Source: Aeromicrobium phoceense (GTDB taxonomy: Bacteria > Actinomycetota > Actinomycetes > Propionibacteriales > Nocardioidaceae). Taken from it: DNA of 64,000 nt. Shown in pieces: positions 1 through 8,396 of this stretch (position 1 is its first letter; each line of letters starts with the position of its first letter). The notes below the pieces were generated by a model. That model did no database searches. It had not been told where the DNA came from and saw nothing but the letters and a program-made list of their open reading frames with translations. The stretch is from NCBI RefSeq assembly GCF_013868155.1, contig NZ_JACEOG010000001.1, forward strand, positions 1,488,001 through 1,552,000, read 5' to 3'. Made by a program: the position numbers and the translations under genes.

Positions 1-214
1 GCGACGGTGACGCCGTCGAACTCGGCCACGCCCACGGCCTGCTCGAGCGGGACGCCGGCGACCCGGGCCGTGACCGCGCGCTCGACGTCGCCGGGGTCGA
101 CGAGGTGGCGGCGCACGAAGGCGGCCTCGCGCTCGGCGAACACACAGCCCGCGGCGCGCAGCCGGGCGATGATCGGGTCGCTCTCCACGACTCGATCATC
201 GCCCGGTCGGCTCA
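1..214 (-). CDS. PrmC-like protein N5-glutamine methyltransferase, N-terminal part only
   Basis: This minus-strand frame is open from an ATG at 214 to the window edge, so only about 71 N-terminal residues are visible. They contain AAGCVFAEREA, then RVAGVPLEQAVGVAEFDGV, the N-terminal helical domain and lead-in strand typical of the HemK/PrmC family that methylates the glutamine of release-factor GGQ motifs. The SAM-binding motif and NPPY would lie outside the window. A GTG at 187 (VESDPII) is an alternative start. The gene follows the lipase by 11 bp on the same strand and may be co-transcribed with it. Family assignment rests on a short stretch and is moderately secure. Confidence 0.6.
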
Positions 215-225
215 TCGTGCTGCCG

Positions 226-1512
226 TCAGGGCAGCAGCCACAGGGAGCTGCAGTTCGACCTCACGGACTTGCCCGTCAGACGGTCGGCGAGCCAGTCGTG
301 GGTCTGACCCAGGCGCGTGATGGCTGGACCGAGGTGGTTGAGCGCCGTGCCGCCGGTGCCGACGAGCTGCACCACGGGGGTGTAGGTGACGTTCACGCCC
401 TTCGCGCACCAGTCCTTCGCCAGCTGCTTGGCCTGCGCGTGGTCGACGATGTCGTCCTTCGTGCCCGTGAGCACCTGCACCGGCACGTTCGGCTTGAGGC
501 GGCCGATCCGCTGGGCGTCGACGGGGGCGCGCAGCGCGGGGTCGGCCTTGACGATGTCGTACAGCGACTGGCCCGTGGTGGTCCACTTCGAGGTCTTCTG
601 GAACCCGTAGGAGAACAGCGTCCCGCCGATGCACTGGGTCTTGACCTTCTCCAGCGCCTCCTTGCCGGCCGGCGTCGCCAGCTGGTCGAGCGCGCCCTGC
701 AGCTCGGGGTGGTACGGCGTGATGCCGTTGATCGCGTACGCGATGACGCCCGTGAGGTCGGTGCCGTCGGCGGACTTCAGCACCTCGACCAGGTTCGCCG
801 GGGGAGCGCCCGCGTAGGCGCCCTTCAGGTTCAGCTCGGGGGCGTAGGTGGGGGCGAGCTCGGCCGCGGAGCCGGCGGCGCCGCCACCCTGGGAGTAGCC
901 GTAGAGGCCGATCGGCGACGACGTCGTGACCGACGTGTCGGGCAGGTTCAGCGCGGCGCGGGCGGCGTCGAGCAGGGCCTGGCCCATGTCGAGTCGGTTC
1001 GTGTAGGTGTGCACGCGGTCGGTGGTGCCCAGGCCGATGTAGTCGGTCAGGACGACGGCCATGCCGCGGTTGAGGAAGTCGTGGATGCTCGGGATCTCGT
1101 AGCCGATGCCGAACTCGTCGCCCTCGACGTTGAGGAAGGTCTCGAGCGACTTGGAGGGGGCGCACGCGTCGCCCTGTCCCTGCGTGCCGGCGGCGACCGC
1201 GACCAACGGGCGGGGGCCGGTGCCGGTCCACTTCTTCGTGGGCTCGATGTACGCTCCGCTCACGGCGGCGGGAGCGCCGGCCTCGTCGGTGGAGGTGTAC
1301 ATGATCCGCGTGGCCTTGCCCGGAAGGTAGAGGCCGTTGAGGGTCAGCGCGAGCTTCATCGGCTCGGTGCGGATGACCGTGCCCTTGCCGGCCGGGAGGT
1401 CCGCGGGCGGGTCGTAGAACGTGGGCGCGGCGGTGGCCTGGGGTGCCGCGGCGAGGCCGGCGACGAGGGCGCCGGCGGCCGCAAGGCCGAGGAATCTTGC
1501 AGAACGGAACAC
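226..1512 (-). CDS. secreted lipase, LIP (secretory lipase) family
   Basis: A 428-residue protein with a Sec signal peptide (residues 1-29, hydrophobic AAAGALVAGLAAA core, likely cleavage after ATA). The mature part is an alpha/beta hydrolase of the secretory lipase family: the nucleophile elbow GYSQGG puts the serine at about residue 207, and the acid and histidine are expected in the DDIVDH and LNHLGP segments. Such enzymes hydrolyse extracellular acyl esters. The start is preceded by a Crp-type palindrome (1530-1545), so catabolite-type control is likely. It is upstream of and co-directional with the PrmC-like gene. Substrate cannot be told from sequence. Confidence 0.85.
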   Translation of the reverse strand: MFRSARFLGLAAAGALVAGLAAAPQATAAPTFYDPPADLPAGKGTVIRTEPMKLALTLNGLYLPGKATRIMYTSTDEAGAPAAVSGAYIEPTKKWTGTGPRPLVAVAAGTQGQGDACAPSKSLETFLNVEGDEFGIGYEIPSIHDFLNRGMAVVLTDYIGLGTTDRVHTYTNRLDMGQALLDAARAALNLPDTSVTTSSPIGLYGYSQGGGAAGSAAELAPTYAPELNLKGAYAGAPPANLVEVLKSADGTDLTGVIAYAINGITPYHPELQGALDQLATPAGKEALEKVKTQCIGGTLFSYGFQKTSKWTTTGQSLYDIVKADPALRAPVDAQRIGRLKPNVPVQVLTGTKDDIVDHAQAKQLAKDWCAKGVNVTYTPVVQLVGTGGTALNHLGPAITRLGQTHDWLADRLTGKSVRSNCSSLWLLP

Positions 1513-1529
1513 GGGGTACTCCCAAGTAA

Positions 1530-1545
1530 TGTGACGCTGGTCACG
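1530..1545. promoter_or_regulatory. Crp/GlxR-type operator before the lipase
   Basis: TGTGACGCTGGTCACG fits the Crp-family consensus TGTGA-N6-TCACA at nine of ten defined positions. It lies 18 bp upstream of the lipase start. The same pattern occurs before two other transport genes in this window (22081-22096 and 35387-35402). Confidence 0.5.
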
Positions 1546-1624
1546 CGAAAGGTATCACGGAGTTACACCTGAGCGACATGGGGAATTCTCTGGCGCGCAG
1601 GTCCCGGCAGTAGGCTGGCTCCCC

Positions 1625-2713
1625 GTGGCCCTCACCATCGGAATCGTCGGACTTCCCAACGCTGGCAAGTCGACGCTCTTCAACGCCCTGACCAAGAACG
1701 ACGTCCTCGCGGCGAACTACCCGTTCGCGACGATCGAGCCCAACGTCGGAGTGGTCGGCGTGCCCGACTCCCGCCTCGAGAAGCTGGCCGAGATCTTCGG
1801 GTCCGAGCGCATCCTGCCGGCCACGGTCGAGTTCGTGGACATCGCCGGCATCGTGCGCGGCGCGTCCGAGGGCGAGGGCATGGGCAACAAGTTCCTGTCC
1901 CACATCCGCGACTCCGACGCGATCTGCCAGGTGACCCGCGTGTTCCGCGACGAGGACGTGACGCACGTCGACGGCGACGTGAACCCGGCGAGCGACATCG
2001 AGACGATCGCGATCGAGCTGATCCTCGCCGACCTCCAGACCGTCGACAAGGCGCTGCCGCGCCTCGACAAGGAGTCGCGCAAGGACAAGTCCCTCGTGGC
2101 GCAGTTCGAGGAGGCGAAGAAGGCCAAGGAGGCCCTCGAAGCGGGCACCGGCGTGCGCAACGCCGGACTCGACCTCGAGGCGCTGCGCGACCTGCACCTG
2201 CTCACCGCGAAGCGCTTCCTCTACGTGTTCAACTGTGACATCGACGAGCTGTCCGACGAGGACCTCAAGTCGAAGATGCGCGAGATCGTGGCGCCCGCCG
2301 AGGCCGTCTTCCTCGACGCCAAGAGCGAGGCCGAGCTGGTCGAGCTGGGCGACGACGAGGAGGCCGAGCAGATGCGCGCCGAGATGCTCGCCGACCTCGG
2401 CATCGAGGAGCCGGGCCTTGACCAGCTGGCTCGCGTCGGCTTCGACACCCTCGGCCTGCAGACCTACCTGACCGCGGGCCCCAAGGAGTCGCGCGCCTGG
2501 ACGATCAAGAAGGGCGCCACCGCCCCCGAGGCCGCCGGCGTCATCCACACCGACTTCCAGAAGGGCTTCATCAAGGCCGAGATCGTGTCCTTCGAGGACC
2601 TGGTCGCCGCGGGCTCGATGAACGACGCCAAGGCCGCCGGCAAGGTGCGCATGGAGGGCAAGGACTACGTCATGGCCGACGGCGACGTGGTGGAGTTCCG
2701 CTTCAACGTCTGA
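1625..2713 (+). CDS. ychF: redox-regulated ATPase YchF (Obg-like ATPase)
   Basis: A 362-residue TRAFAC-class P-loop ATPase, the usual family length. Walker A is GLPNAGKST near residue 8; the switch region DIAGIVRGASEGEGMGN and a C-terminal TGS domain follow. The usual GTPase NKxD motif is replaced by FNCDIDE, in line with the family's preference for ATP over GTP. YchF proteins bind ribosomes and affect translation and oxidative-stress responses. The start is GTG, the first codon of VALTIGIVGLPNAG. The last 42 bases plus nine bases past the stop are repeated, in degenerate form, at 12558-12608. Confidence 0.97.
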   Translation: MALTIGIVGLPNAGKSTLFNALTKNDVLAANYPFATIEPNVGVVGVPDSRLEKLAEIFGSERILPATVEFVDIAGIVRGASEGEGMGNKFLSHIRDSDAICQVTRVFRDEDVTHVDGDVNPASDIETIAIELILADLQTVDKALPRLDKESRKDKSLVAQFEEAKKAKEALEAGTGVRNAGLDLEALRDLHLLTAKRFLYVFNCDIDELSDEDLKSKMREIVAPAEAVFLDAKSEAELVELGDDEEAEQMRAEMLADLGIEEPGLDQLARVGFDTLGLQTYLTAGPKESRAWTIKKGATAPEAAGVIHTDFQKGFIKAEIVSFEDLVAAGSMNDAKAAGKVRMEGKDYVMADGDVVEFRFNV

Positions 2714-2722
2714 GCTAGCGCG
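2672..2722 (+). repeat. ychF 3'-end direct repeat, left (intact) copy
   Basis: Fifty-one bases covering the last 13 codons of ychF, its stop and nine bases of following DNA match 12558-12608 at 42 of 51 positions in the same orientation. The match continues past the stop codon (GAGCTNGCGCG), which protein conservation cannot explain. The pair could be attachment-site-like repeats left by an insertion into the ychF 3' end. Confidence 0.6.
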
Positions 2723-2954
2723 TTTGTGCAGGTCAATGGGGGTCAGGGCTCTCCGGTCCGCACATAGTCCGCAGTGAGATCAAGGTTGACGTGCCGGCGA
2801 GTTGCTCCGAACGGTGCACTCGGCCCGGCGTGTCTGACTTCTAGTCCTGCCTGGCAGGCGTGGCGCCGGGTGCCTGTGAGTGGGTGTTGCGCACCACAGA
2901 TCTCTGTGGCCTGAAACGCGCACGGCACTGCTGAATGTTGGATACCTTCACTCG

Positions 2955-3542
2955 GTGTACCGATTCCCCAGTCTCTCGACCTCGCCGACCTCGCCGCGCA
3001 CGCGCCGATACTTGACCGTCATCGTCGCGGTGCTGATGTTGGGAATCTCCTGCTCTGCGTGTGGTGAAGACTCGGGTGACTCCGAGGTGGCAGCCGAGGT
3101 CAAGGACCAGGACTCGGACGGAGTTCCCGACGACGAGGATGCCTTCCCTCGCGACGCGAGTGAGAGCTCGGATGTCGACGGCAACGGAGTCGGCGACAAG
3201 GAAGATGCCCGGATCAAGGCGGAGGCGGAAGCCAAAGCCATCGCTGAAGCAGACGCGAAGGCCACGGCAAAGGCGGAGGCCGAGGAAGCTGCCGAAGCCA
3301 AGGCGGCGGAGTCCTTCAAGATGCCGAAGTTGGCCGGTGAGAACCTCCAGCTGGCACAGGACATGCTCCAAGCGCTGGGCAGCTACGGACTGATTCAGAA
3401 CGACGCGCTGGAACTTGGGCGATTCCAGGTTCTTGACGCGAACTGGAAGGTCTGCGCTCAGAAGCCCAAGGCCGGCAAGAAGGTTCCGATCGACACGATC
3501 GTCGAGCTTGACGCGGTGAAGCTTGAGGAGTCCTGCCCTTAA
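2955..3542 (+). CDS. putative lipoprotein with calcium-type repeats, charged helix and PASTA-like domain
   Basis: A 195-residue protein if started at the GTG at 2955; an ATG at 2880 would add 25 unlikely residues. The N-terminus has a basic stretch, a hydrophobic segment (LTVIVAVLMLGI) and Cys residues in SCSAC suited to lipidation. Next comes a DxDxDGxxD-type stretch (DQDSDGVPDDEDAFP and DVDGNGVGD) like thrombospondin type 3 calcium repeats. A roughly 40-residue Ala/Glu/Lys-rich segment is predicted to be a rigid helix. The C-terminal 70 residues resemble one PASTA domain (MPKLAGENLQLAQDML ... VCAQKPKAGKKV). This suggests a surface protein held away from the membrane. No specific function is known, and base composition is less GC-rich than neighbours. 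Confidence 0.6.
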   Translation: MYRFPSLSTSPTSPRTRRYLTVIVAVLMLGISCSACGEDSGDSEVAAEVKDQDSDGVPDDEDAFPRDASESSDVDGNGVGDKEDARIKAEAEAKAIAEADAKATAKAEAEEAAEAKAAESFKMPKLAGENLQLAQDMLQALGSYGLIQNDALELGRFQVLDANWKVCAQKPKAGKKVPIDTIVELDAVKLEESCP

Positions 3543-3545
3543 GGG

Positions 3546-3615
3546 GTGAGCAATAACCCCGTCTCCGGAGGCAGCGTTTTCACGAGGGTGGCGAGGACCC
3601 ACCTTCATTGCTCAC
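3546..3615. repeat. inverted repeat after the lipoprotein gene
   Basis: GTGAGCAAT (3546-3554) and ATTGCTCAC (3607-3615) form perfect nine-base arms around a 52-base loop, just after the lipoprotein stop. The loop is long for an intrinsic terminator and no U-tract follows. It may be a structured 3' end or a decayed element. Confidence 0.35.
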
Positions 3616-3823
3616 ACGCCCCCGCAGTGGTCGCGCCCTCGGGCATCGTCAGCGAGCACGTGCGGCGTGTGCGCATGAGCCGCATGGGTCTCTACTGGGC
3701 GCTGGCGCCGTAGGCGGAAGGAAGCCCGAGATTTTGCGACGATCATAAAGGTCGTGGCGGATCTCCCGAGCTATTGAGGCAACGCGAGCCAACGACTTCG
3801 GGACACTCTGAAGACCGCGGATG

Positions 3824-4189
3824 TCAGGCAAGTGTCGTCGGTGCCTGATAGGTGCCGAGCCAGCGCAACCGGCACATTGGTCCTTGGCGGCTCGGCGTCA
3901 AAACTCCGTGTTCGTCGCGTCCCGCGGCGACAAGTTCGTCCGCGTACGCTTCCGCCACCTCGAGGGCGAACCGGATGACGTTCTCAGTTTGCTCCGGCGT
4001 GAGCCAACGCTGGGCACTGCGTTCGCTGGACTTGGTTCCGCTGAGTCCGAAAATCAGTTGGGCGCGCTCCTGGAAGTCGCTGCTGGTGTGAGCGCGGGGA
4101 TAGAAATGCCTGCGTTCAGCCCGGCGTAGGCGCCGGAAGGGATGCCGACCTGTCCGTTGAGAGATCGGACCCCTCCCAGCAGATGCGGG
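3824..4189 (-). pseudogene. gene remnant without a start codon
   Basis: The 3543-4189 interval has no convincing intact gene. On the minus strand one frame stays open for about 120 codons and reads like real protein in its middle: FQERAQLIFGLSG, then RSAQRWLTPEQTENVIRFAL and EVAEAYADELVAAG, a helical, normal-looking composition. It begins right after the stop of the acetyltransferase gene, in the same frame, and has no ATG or GTG upstream of the coding-like part. I do not recognise the family. It could be a decayed gene, the residue of a fusion, or a chance open frame. Confidence 0.35.
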
Positions 4190-4840
4190 TCAGCGATCCG
4201 GCGGCGGAGACCAGACCATGGTCTGCTGATGCACGGGCTGCCTCTGATACCGGACCCCCGGCACCAGCGGTGTCGAGCCATGAACGACGAATCCACACTT
4301 CTCGAAGAACCGCGTCGCACGGGTGTTCTCGACCAGAGTCTGCAGGTAGCAGCCAGGACTTCCGGCGTTCGTGAGCCAGGTCTGCCAGGCGAGCATCAGT
4401 TCCTGTGCCGCACCGGTCCCACGTGCCTCGGGCGCGAGGTTGATGTGCAGGTGAGCAGGCCAGCGTCGACCCACCCCTAGGCCAGAGGCGGCCTCTCCGC
4501 CTCGCAACTTCACTGCGCCGAGATCGATGAGGCTCCGGACGAAGAACGGCATTGACCGTGGCCTGAGCATCACCTTGTGACGGATGATCGCTCGGGTCAA
4601 CAGCTCGTCTTCACCCGGGAGAAGCGCACTGTCGGGACAGCCGGCGAGGTACCCGACGAGGTCGTTGTCGACCTCCGCGAGGAAGAGCGTGTCCGAGCAG
4701 AACTCAATGTAGGGGTCGAGATAGACCATCCGCTCAGACGCCAGGTGTCCCCACAGTTCGCCACTGGCCGAATCGACACCCGCTCGGGCAAAGAGGTCGA
4801 GGAGCGCGTCGTGGTCTGCAGGCTTGTAAATCCGGATCAT
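4190..4840 (-). CDS. GNAT-family N-acetyltransferase
   Basis: A 216-residue acetyltransferase. The central motif A (HLHINLAPEARGTGAAQELM) carries the acetyl-CoA pyrophosphate-binding R-G-x-G-A loop, followed by the motif B-like segment NTRATRFFEKCGFVVHG. The N-terminal MIRIYKPADHDALLDLF is a typical GNAT first strand and helix. Substrate is unknown: the family acylates small amines, antibiotics or protein N-termini. It is the first gene of a minus-strand stretch, and the gene remnant follows it directly. Confidence 0.8.
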   Translation of the reverse strand: MIRIYKPADHDALLDLFARAGVDSASGELWGHLASERMVYLDPYIEFCSDTLFLAEVDNDLVGYLAGCPDSALLPGEDELLTRAIIRHKVMLRPRSMPFFVRSLIDLGAVKLRGGEAASGLGVGRRWPAHLHINLAPEARGTGAAQELMLAWQTWLTNAGSPGCYLQTLVENTRATRFFEKCGFVVHGSTPLVPGVRYQRQPVHQQTMVWSPPPDR

Positions 4841-4956
4841 GCTTCTCCCGTGGGTGAGGGGCGTGCGCTCGGCGATGTTGAGCGGTGGGTGATGCGCGCC
4901 CGAGTCCTGCTGCTGAGTTGTCGATGGCGGAACCTCCGCGACCCACGATCTCCGCG

Positions 4957-5856
4957 CTACGCAGAGTCGGCCAGGTCTCGAACGACGCGTGCCACGTCGC
5001 GCGACAACGGCTCAGGAAGATCGTGACCGACCCCTGGCCATGTGATCATCCGCGCTCCGGCTATGCGGGCAGCTGTCGTACGCCCGGCCGACAGCCGCAG
5101 GATCGGGTCCGCGTCCCCGTGCATCACGAGGGTGGGCTTGTCCAGTTCCAACAACCTGCGTCCGTGCCACTGGGCACCGATCTGGCGACTCTGCGCCTTC
5201 TTGTCACGGGGCCCGCTGTCGACCCCGCGCTCGATCCACTCGCGCGCTACGTCCTCGTCGAACGGGTACGCCGGCGACGCCACTCCGCGCGCCACCGCAA
5301 GGCTCGCGGCGATGTCGCCTTCGCGTCCCTCGGGGAACTTCGTGCGTGCCAGTCGGGCGAGCAGTCCGAAGCGCAGGTAGCGAGCCACCTTCACACCGGA
5401 CGTGTCGCTAGGCAGCGCGGCCGAGGACACCACACTCAGAACCCGGTCTGGATGGCGCAAGGCGAGGCGCTGCGCGACGACGCCACCCAGAGAGTGGCCG
5501 AAGAGGTGTGCGCCCGACCAGCCGAGATCATCGATGACGGCGACAGCGTCGTCTGTCATGTCTTCGGAGGTGTACGCGCCCGCCCGCTTGCGAAACAGTG
5601 CGCTGAACGGGTTGGCGTCACTGACATCCGGCATCCGGGTCGACTGGCCAGCGTCACGCTGGTCGTAGCGCACCACCTGGAAGCCCTCGTCAGCGAAGCT
5701 CCGACAGAGTGCCGCCGGCCACCAGAACCGCGAGGTGCCCAGGCCCATGATCAACAGCAGCGGGTCTCCTTGGGACCCGACGAGCTGATCCCAGGCGATC
5801 TCCACCTCACCGTTGCGGGCATATCGCGTCGGCCCCCATTTGACAGCGTCAATCAT
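4957..5856 (-). CDS. alpha/beta hydrolase, divergent from a TetR regulator
   Basis: The chosen ATG at 5856 gives 299 residues; the open frame extends upstream over the regulator's 5' region but that part is not protein-like. The fold is a serine alpha/beta hydrolase: oxyanion turn MGLGTSRFWW, nucleophile in GHSLGG (Ser about 122), acid in MHGDADPI and catalytic His in PGVGHDLPE. Closest behaviour is that of esterases or C-C hydrolases of the MhpC/3-oxoadipate lactonase type. It shares a 109-bp divergent promoter region with the TetR gene at 5966, so it is the probable regulated target. Substrate unknown. Confidence 0.85.
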   Translation of the reverse strand: MIDAVKWGPTRYARNGEVEIAWDQLVGSQGDPLLLIMGLGTSRFWWPAALCRSFADEGFQVVRYDQRDAGQSTRMPDVSDANPFSALFRKRAGAYTSEDMTDDAVAVIDDLGWSGAHLFGHSLGGVVAQRLALRHPDRVLSVVSSAALPSDTSGVKVARYLRFGLLARLARTKFPEGREGDIAASLAVARGVASPAYPFDEDVAREWIERGVDSGPRDKKAQSRQIGAQWHGRRLLELDKPTLVMHGDADPILRLSAGRTTAARIAGARMITWPGVGHDLPEPLSRDVARVVRDLADSA

Positions 5857-5876
5857 CGGAGCACTCCCGTCGCTAG

Positions 5877-5893
5877 TGCGAACGGCGTTCGCA
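5877..5893. promoter_or_regulatory. palindromic operator between hydrolase and TetR genes
   Basis: TGCGAACGGCGTTCGCA is a perfect 7-3-7 inverted repeat, flanked by CTAG on both sides. A second copy of the half-site GTTCGCA occurs at 5924-5930, inside an imperfect palindrome bounded by GACTT and AAGTC. Position and symmetry fit autoregulation by the TetR protein encoded at 5966. Confidence 0.65.
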
Positions 5894-5965
5894 TCTAGAC
5901 TCAGGATAGACTTCGCGTACGTTGTTCGCAAGTCTGCGTGTCGGCTCACCGATGGAGGCAAGGAC

Positions 5966-6655
5966 GTGCCAGCACAACCACGGCCGAGCCGACAGTCGAC
6001 CGGTGCCCCACGCGGCCGGGCTCCGTCGCGGAGCAGCCGAGAGATCGCCGAAGCCGCCATCTCCCTGGCCGACCGAGACGGGCTGCCCGCCGTCACCATG
6101 CGCGCAGTCGCCGGGTCCATCGGCACCGGCGCCGCCTCGCTGTACCGCTATGTCAGCACTCGCCACGAGCTCATCGAGCTCATGGTGGAGGAGGTCAACG
6201 GAGAGTTCGAACTACAACGCTCAACGACTCGGTCGTGGCTGGACCACATGCTCGACCTGGCCCGACAGGCACAGGCCATCTACCGCCGGCACCCCTGGAT
6301 GCTCGAAGCGCTCGACAGCACACCAGCACTTGGTGACAACGGACTCGCCTTCCTCGACCACGCGCTCGCGGTGCTCGCCGGTACCGGAGCCGATGGCCGC
6401 ACCAGGCTCGAAGCAGTAGGCGTCTTCAACGCGTTGGTGCGGATGCTCTGCAAGCAAGAGCACGACCAGCGGCGCGCTGCGCCGGCCGACCCCGGGGGCA
6501 CTGCGCTCACCACCCAACTGACGGCCATCACATCGACGGGGTCATACCCCCACCTGGCCGCAGCTCTGGCCGACACCGGCCCCGGCCCTACCGACGATCA
6601 GTTCGAACGCATCCTGCGGCGCGTGATCACCGGGCTGCTTCACATCGAAAGCTGA
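5966..6655 (+). CDS. TetR-family transcriptional regulator
   Basis: A 229-residue regulator. The GTG at 5966 is preferred because GGAGG lies just upstream (5955-5959). The helix-turn-helix covers about residues 20-65: SSREIAEAAISLADRDGL, then AVTMRAVAGSIGTGAASLYRYV. The C-terminal ligand domain is of the TetR_C_11-like type (RHPWMLEAL). The likely effector is the substrate or product of the neighbouring hydrolase. A 10-bp-stem hairpin follows the stop. Confidence 0.88.
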   Translation: MPAQPRPSRQSTGAPRGRAPSRSSREIAEAAISLADRDGLPAVTMRAVAGSIGTGAASLYRYVSTRHELIELMVEEVNGEFELQRSTTRSWLDHMLDLARQAQAIYRRHPWMLEALDSTPALGDNGLAFLDHALAVLAGTGADGRTRLEAVGVFNALVRMLCKQEHDQRRAAPADPGGTALTTQLTAITSTGSYPHLAAALADTGPGPTDDQFERILRRVITGLLHIES

Positions 6656-6671
6656 GTTAGCGACAACCACC

Positions 6672-6699
6672 GGCTCACCCGCCGCAGCACGGGTGAGCC
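6672..6699 (+). terminator. hairpin after the TetR gene
   Basis: GGCTCACCCG (6672-6681) pairs perfectly with CGGGTGAGCC (6690-6699) around an eight-base loop. No long U-tract follows. It separates the TetR gene from the ABC-F gene and could also influence read-through into it. Confidence 0.55.
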
Positions 6700-6718
6700 C
6701 GCCTGACAGGCTTCTGTC

Positions 6719-8338
6719 ATGGGTCACGTCGACGTCGCACACCTTGACTACGTCCTGCCGGACGGGCGGATGCTGCTCGGGGATGTGTCGTTCCGAGTGG
6801 GGGAGGGTTCGGTCGTGGCGCTGGTCGGCCCGAACGGGGCCGGCAAGTCGACGCTGCTCCGGCTGATCGACGGCTCCCTCCAGCCCGACTCGGGCACCGT
6901 GAACGTCTCCGGCGGCCTGGCGGTGATGCCGCAGTTCGTCGGGACGGTTCGTGACGGGTCGTCGGTGCGTGACCTGCTGGTGAGCGTGGCGCCTGATCGG
7001 ATCCGCAACGCCGCGCGGGCGGTCGATGCCGCCGAGGCCGCACTGGCCTCGAACGACGACGAGGCCACGCAGATGGCGTACGCCCAAGCGCTCTCGGACT
7101 GGGCCGAGGCCGGCGGCTACGACTACGAGAACACCTGGGACATGTGCACGATCGAAGCACTGGGTGCCTCGTACTACTCCGTCATGGACCGCGAGGCCGT
7201 GACGCTGTCGGGCGGCGAGCAGAAGCGGGTCGTGCTGGAGGCGTTGCTGCGCGGACCGGCCGAGGTGCTGCTGCTCGACGAGCCCGACAACTACCTCGAC
7301 GTGCCCTCCAAGCGCCGGCTGGAGCAGCAGCTGCGCGAGACCCGCAAGACCGTGCTGCTGGTCTCGCACGACCGTGAGCTGCTGTCGGAGGCCGCTGACA
7401 AGATTCTGTCGGTCGAGCCGTCGCCGGCCGGGGCCGACGTGTGGGTGCACGGAGACGGCTTCGCGTCCTTCCACGAGGCCCGCAAGCAGCGCTTCGCCCG
7501 GTTCGAGGAGCTGCGCAGACGGTGGGACGAGCAGCACGCGCGCTTGAAAAAACTGGTGGTGAGCCTGCAGCAGGCTGCCGCCGTCAGCCATGCGATGGCG
7601 TCGCGGTACGCCGCGGCGCAGACCCGGCTGAGGAAGTTCGAGGAGATCGGGCCGCCCCCTGAGCCGCCGCGCGATCAGGACATCACGATGCGCCTGAAGG
7701 GCGGCCGCACCGGCGTGCGGGCGATCACCATCGAGAAGCTGGAACTGACGGGCCTGATGATGCCGTTCGACCTCGAGGTGTTCCAGGGCGAGCGGGTGGC
7801 CGTGCTCGGCTCGAACGGCTCGGGCAAGTCGCACTTCCTGCGCCTCCTGGCGGGCCAGCCGGTCGACCACTCGGGTGCGTGGAAGCTCGGCGCGAGGGTC
7901 GTGCCGGGTCACTTCGGGCAGACCCACGCCTACCCCGAGCTCGAAGGCCGCACGCTCCTGGACATCCTGTGGGCCGAGCATGCGCTGCAGCGCGGGCCGG
8001 CGATGTCGTCACTGCGTCGCTACGAGCTGGAGCAGCAGGCCGAGACCACGTACGAGCGGCTCTCGGGAGGGCAGAAGGCGCGGGTGCAGATCCTGCGCCT
8101 CGAGCTCGGCGGAGCGACGTCGCTGCTGCTCGACGAGCCCACCGACAACCTCGACCTGGAGTCGGCCGAGGCGCTGCAGTCCGCGCTCGAGTCGTACGAG
8201 GGCACCGTCCTGGCCGTGACCCACGACCGTTGGTTCGCCAAGACCTTCGACCGATTCCTGGTCTTCGGGGCCGACGGCGTGGTGCGCGAGAGCTCGGAGC
8301 CCGTGTGGGACGAGGGACGCGTGCAGCGCGACCGCTGA
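6719..8338 (+). CDS. ABC-F family ATPase (first of two)
   Basis: A 539-residue soluble protein with two ATP-binding cassettes and no membrane segments, the ABC-F layout. Cassette 1 has Walker A GPNGAGKST near residue 37, signature LSGGEQKR and Walker B LLLDEP. Cassette 2 has GSNGSGKS, LSGGQKAR and LLLDEPTDNLDLE. The linker between them (about 250-320) is Arg/Lys-rich and helical and would reach into the ribosomal E site. ABC-F proteins act on ribosomes as translation factors or protect them from antibiotics. The Shine-Dalgarno is weak. It is followed after 58 bp by a second ABC-F gene. Whether it confers resistance cannot be judged. Confidence 0.9.
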   Translation: MGHVDVAHLDYVLPDGRMLLGDVSFRVGEGSVVALVGPNGAGKSTLLRLIDGSLQPDSGTVNVSGGLAVMPQFVGTVRDGSSVRDLLVSVAPDRIRNAARAVDAAEAALASNDDEATQMAYAQALSDWAEAGGYDYENTWDMCTIEALGASYYSVMDREAVTLSGGEQKRVVLEALLRGPAEVLLLDEPDNYLDVPSKRRLEQQLRETRKTVLLVSHDRELLSEAADKILSVEPSPAGADVWVHGDGFASFHEARKQRFARFEELRRRWDEQHARLKKLVVSLQQAAAVSHAMASRYAAAQTRLRKFEEIGPPPEPPRDQDITMRLKGGRTGVRAITIEKLELTGLMMPFDLEVFQGERVAVLGSNGSGKSHFLRLLAGQPVDHSGAWKLGARVVPGHFGQTHAYPELEGRTLLDILWAEHALQRGPAMSSLRRYELEQQAETTYERLSGGQKARVQILRLELGGATSLLLDEPTDNLDLESAEALQSALESYEGTVLAVTHDRWFAKTFDRFLVFGADGVVRESSEPVWDEGRVQRDR

Positions 8339-8396
8339 GACACTGGACTGTCCGGAACCGCTGCCCACGCGCCGCTCGACTCCAGAGGAACACCGC

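Noticed and set aside
7-1572. A 521-codon plus-strand open frame across the lipase gene
   Set aside because: It is antisense to a clear lipase with signal peptide and GYSQGG motif. The translation is Arg/Gly/Val-rich noise typical of GC-rich shadows.
3649-3831. A 60-codon minus-strand frame downstream of the lipoprotein gene
   Set aside because: It has no ribosome site, no recognisable domain and overlaps the end of the remnant frame.
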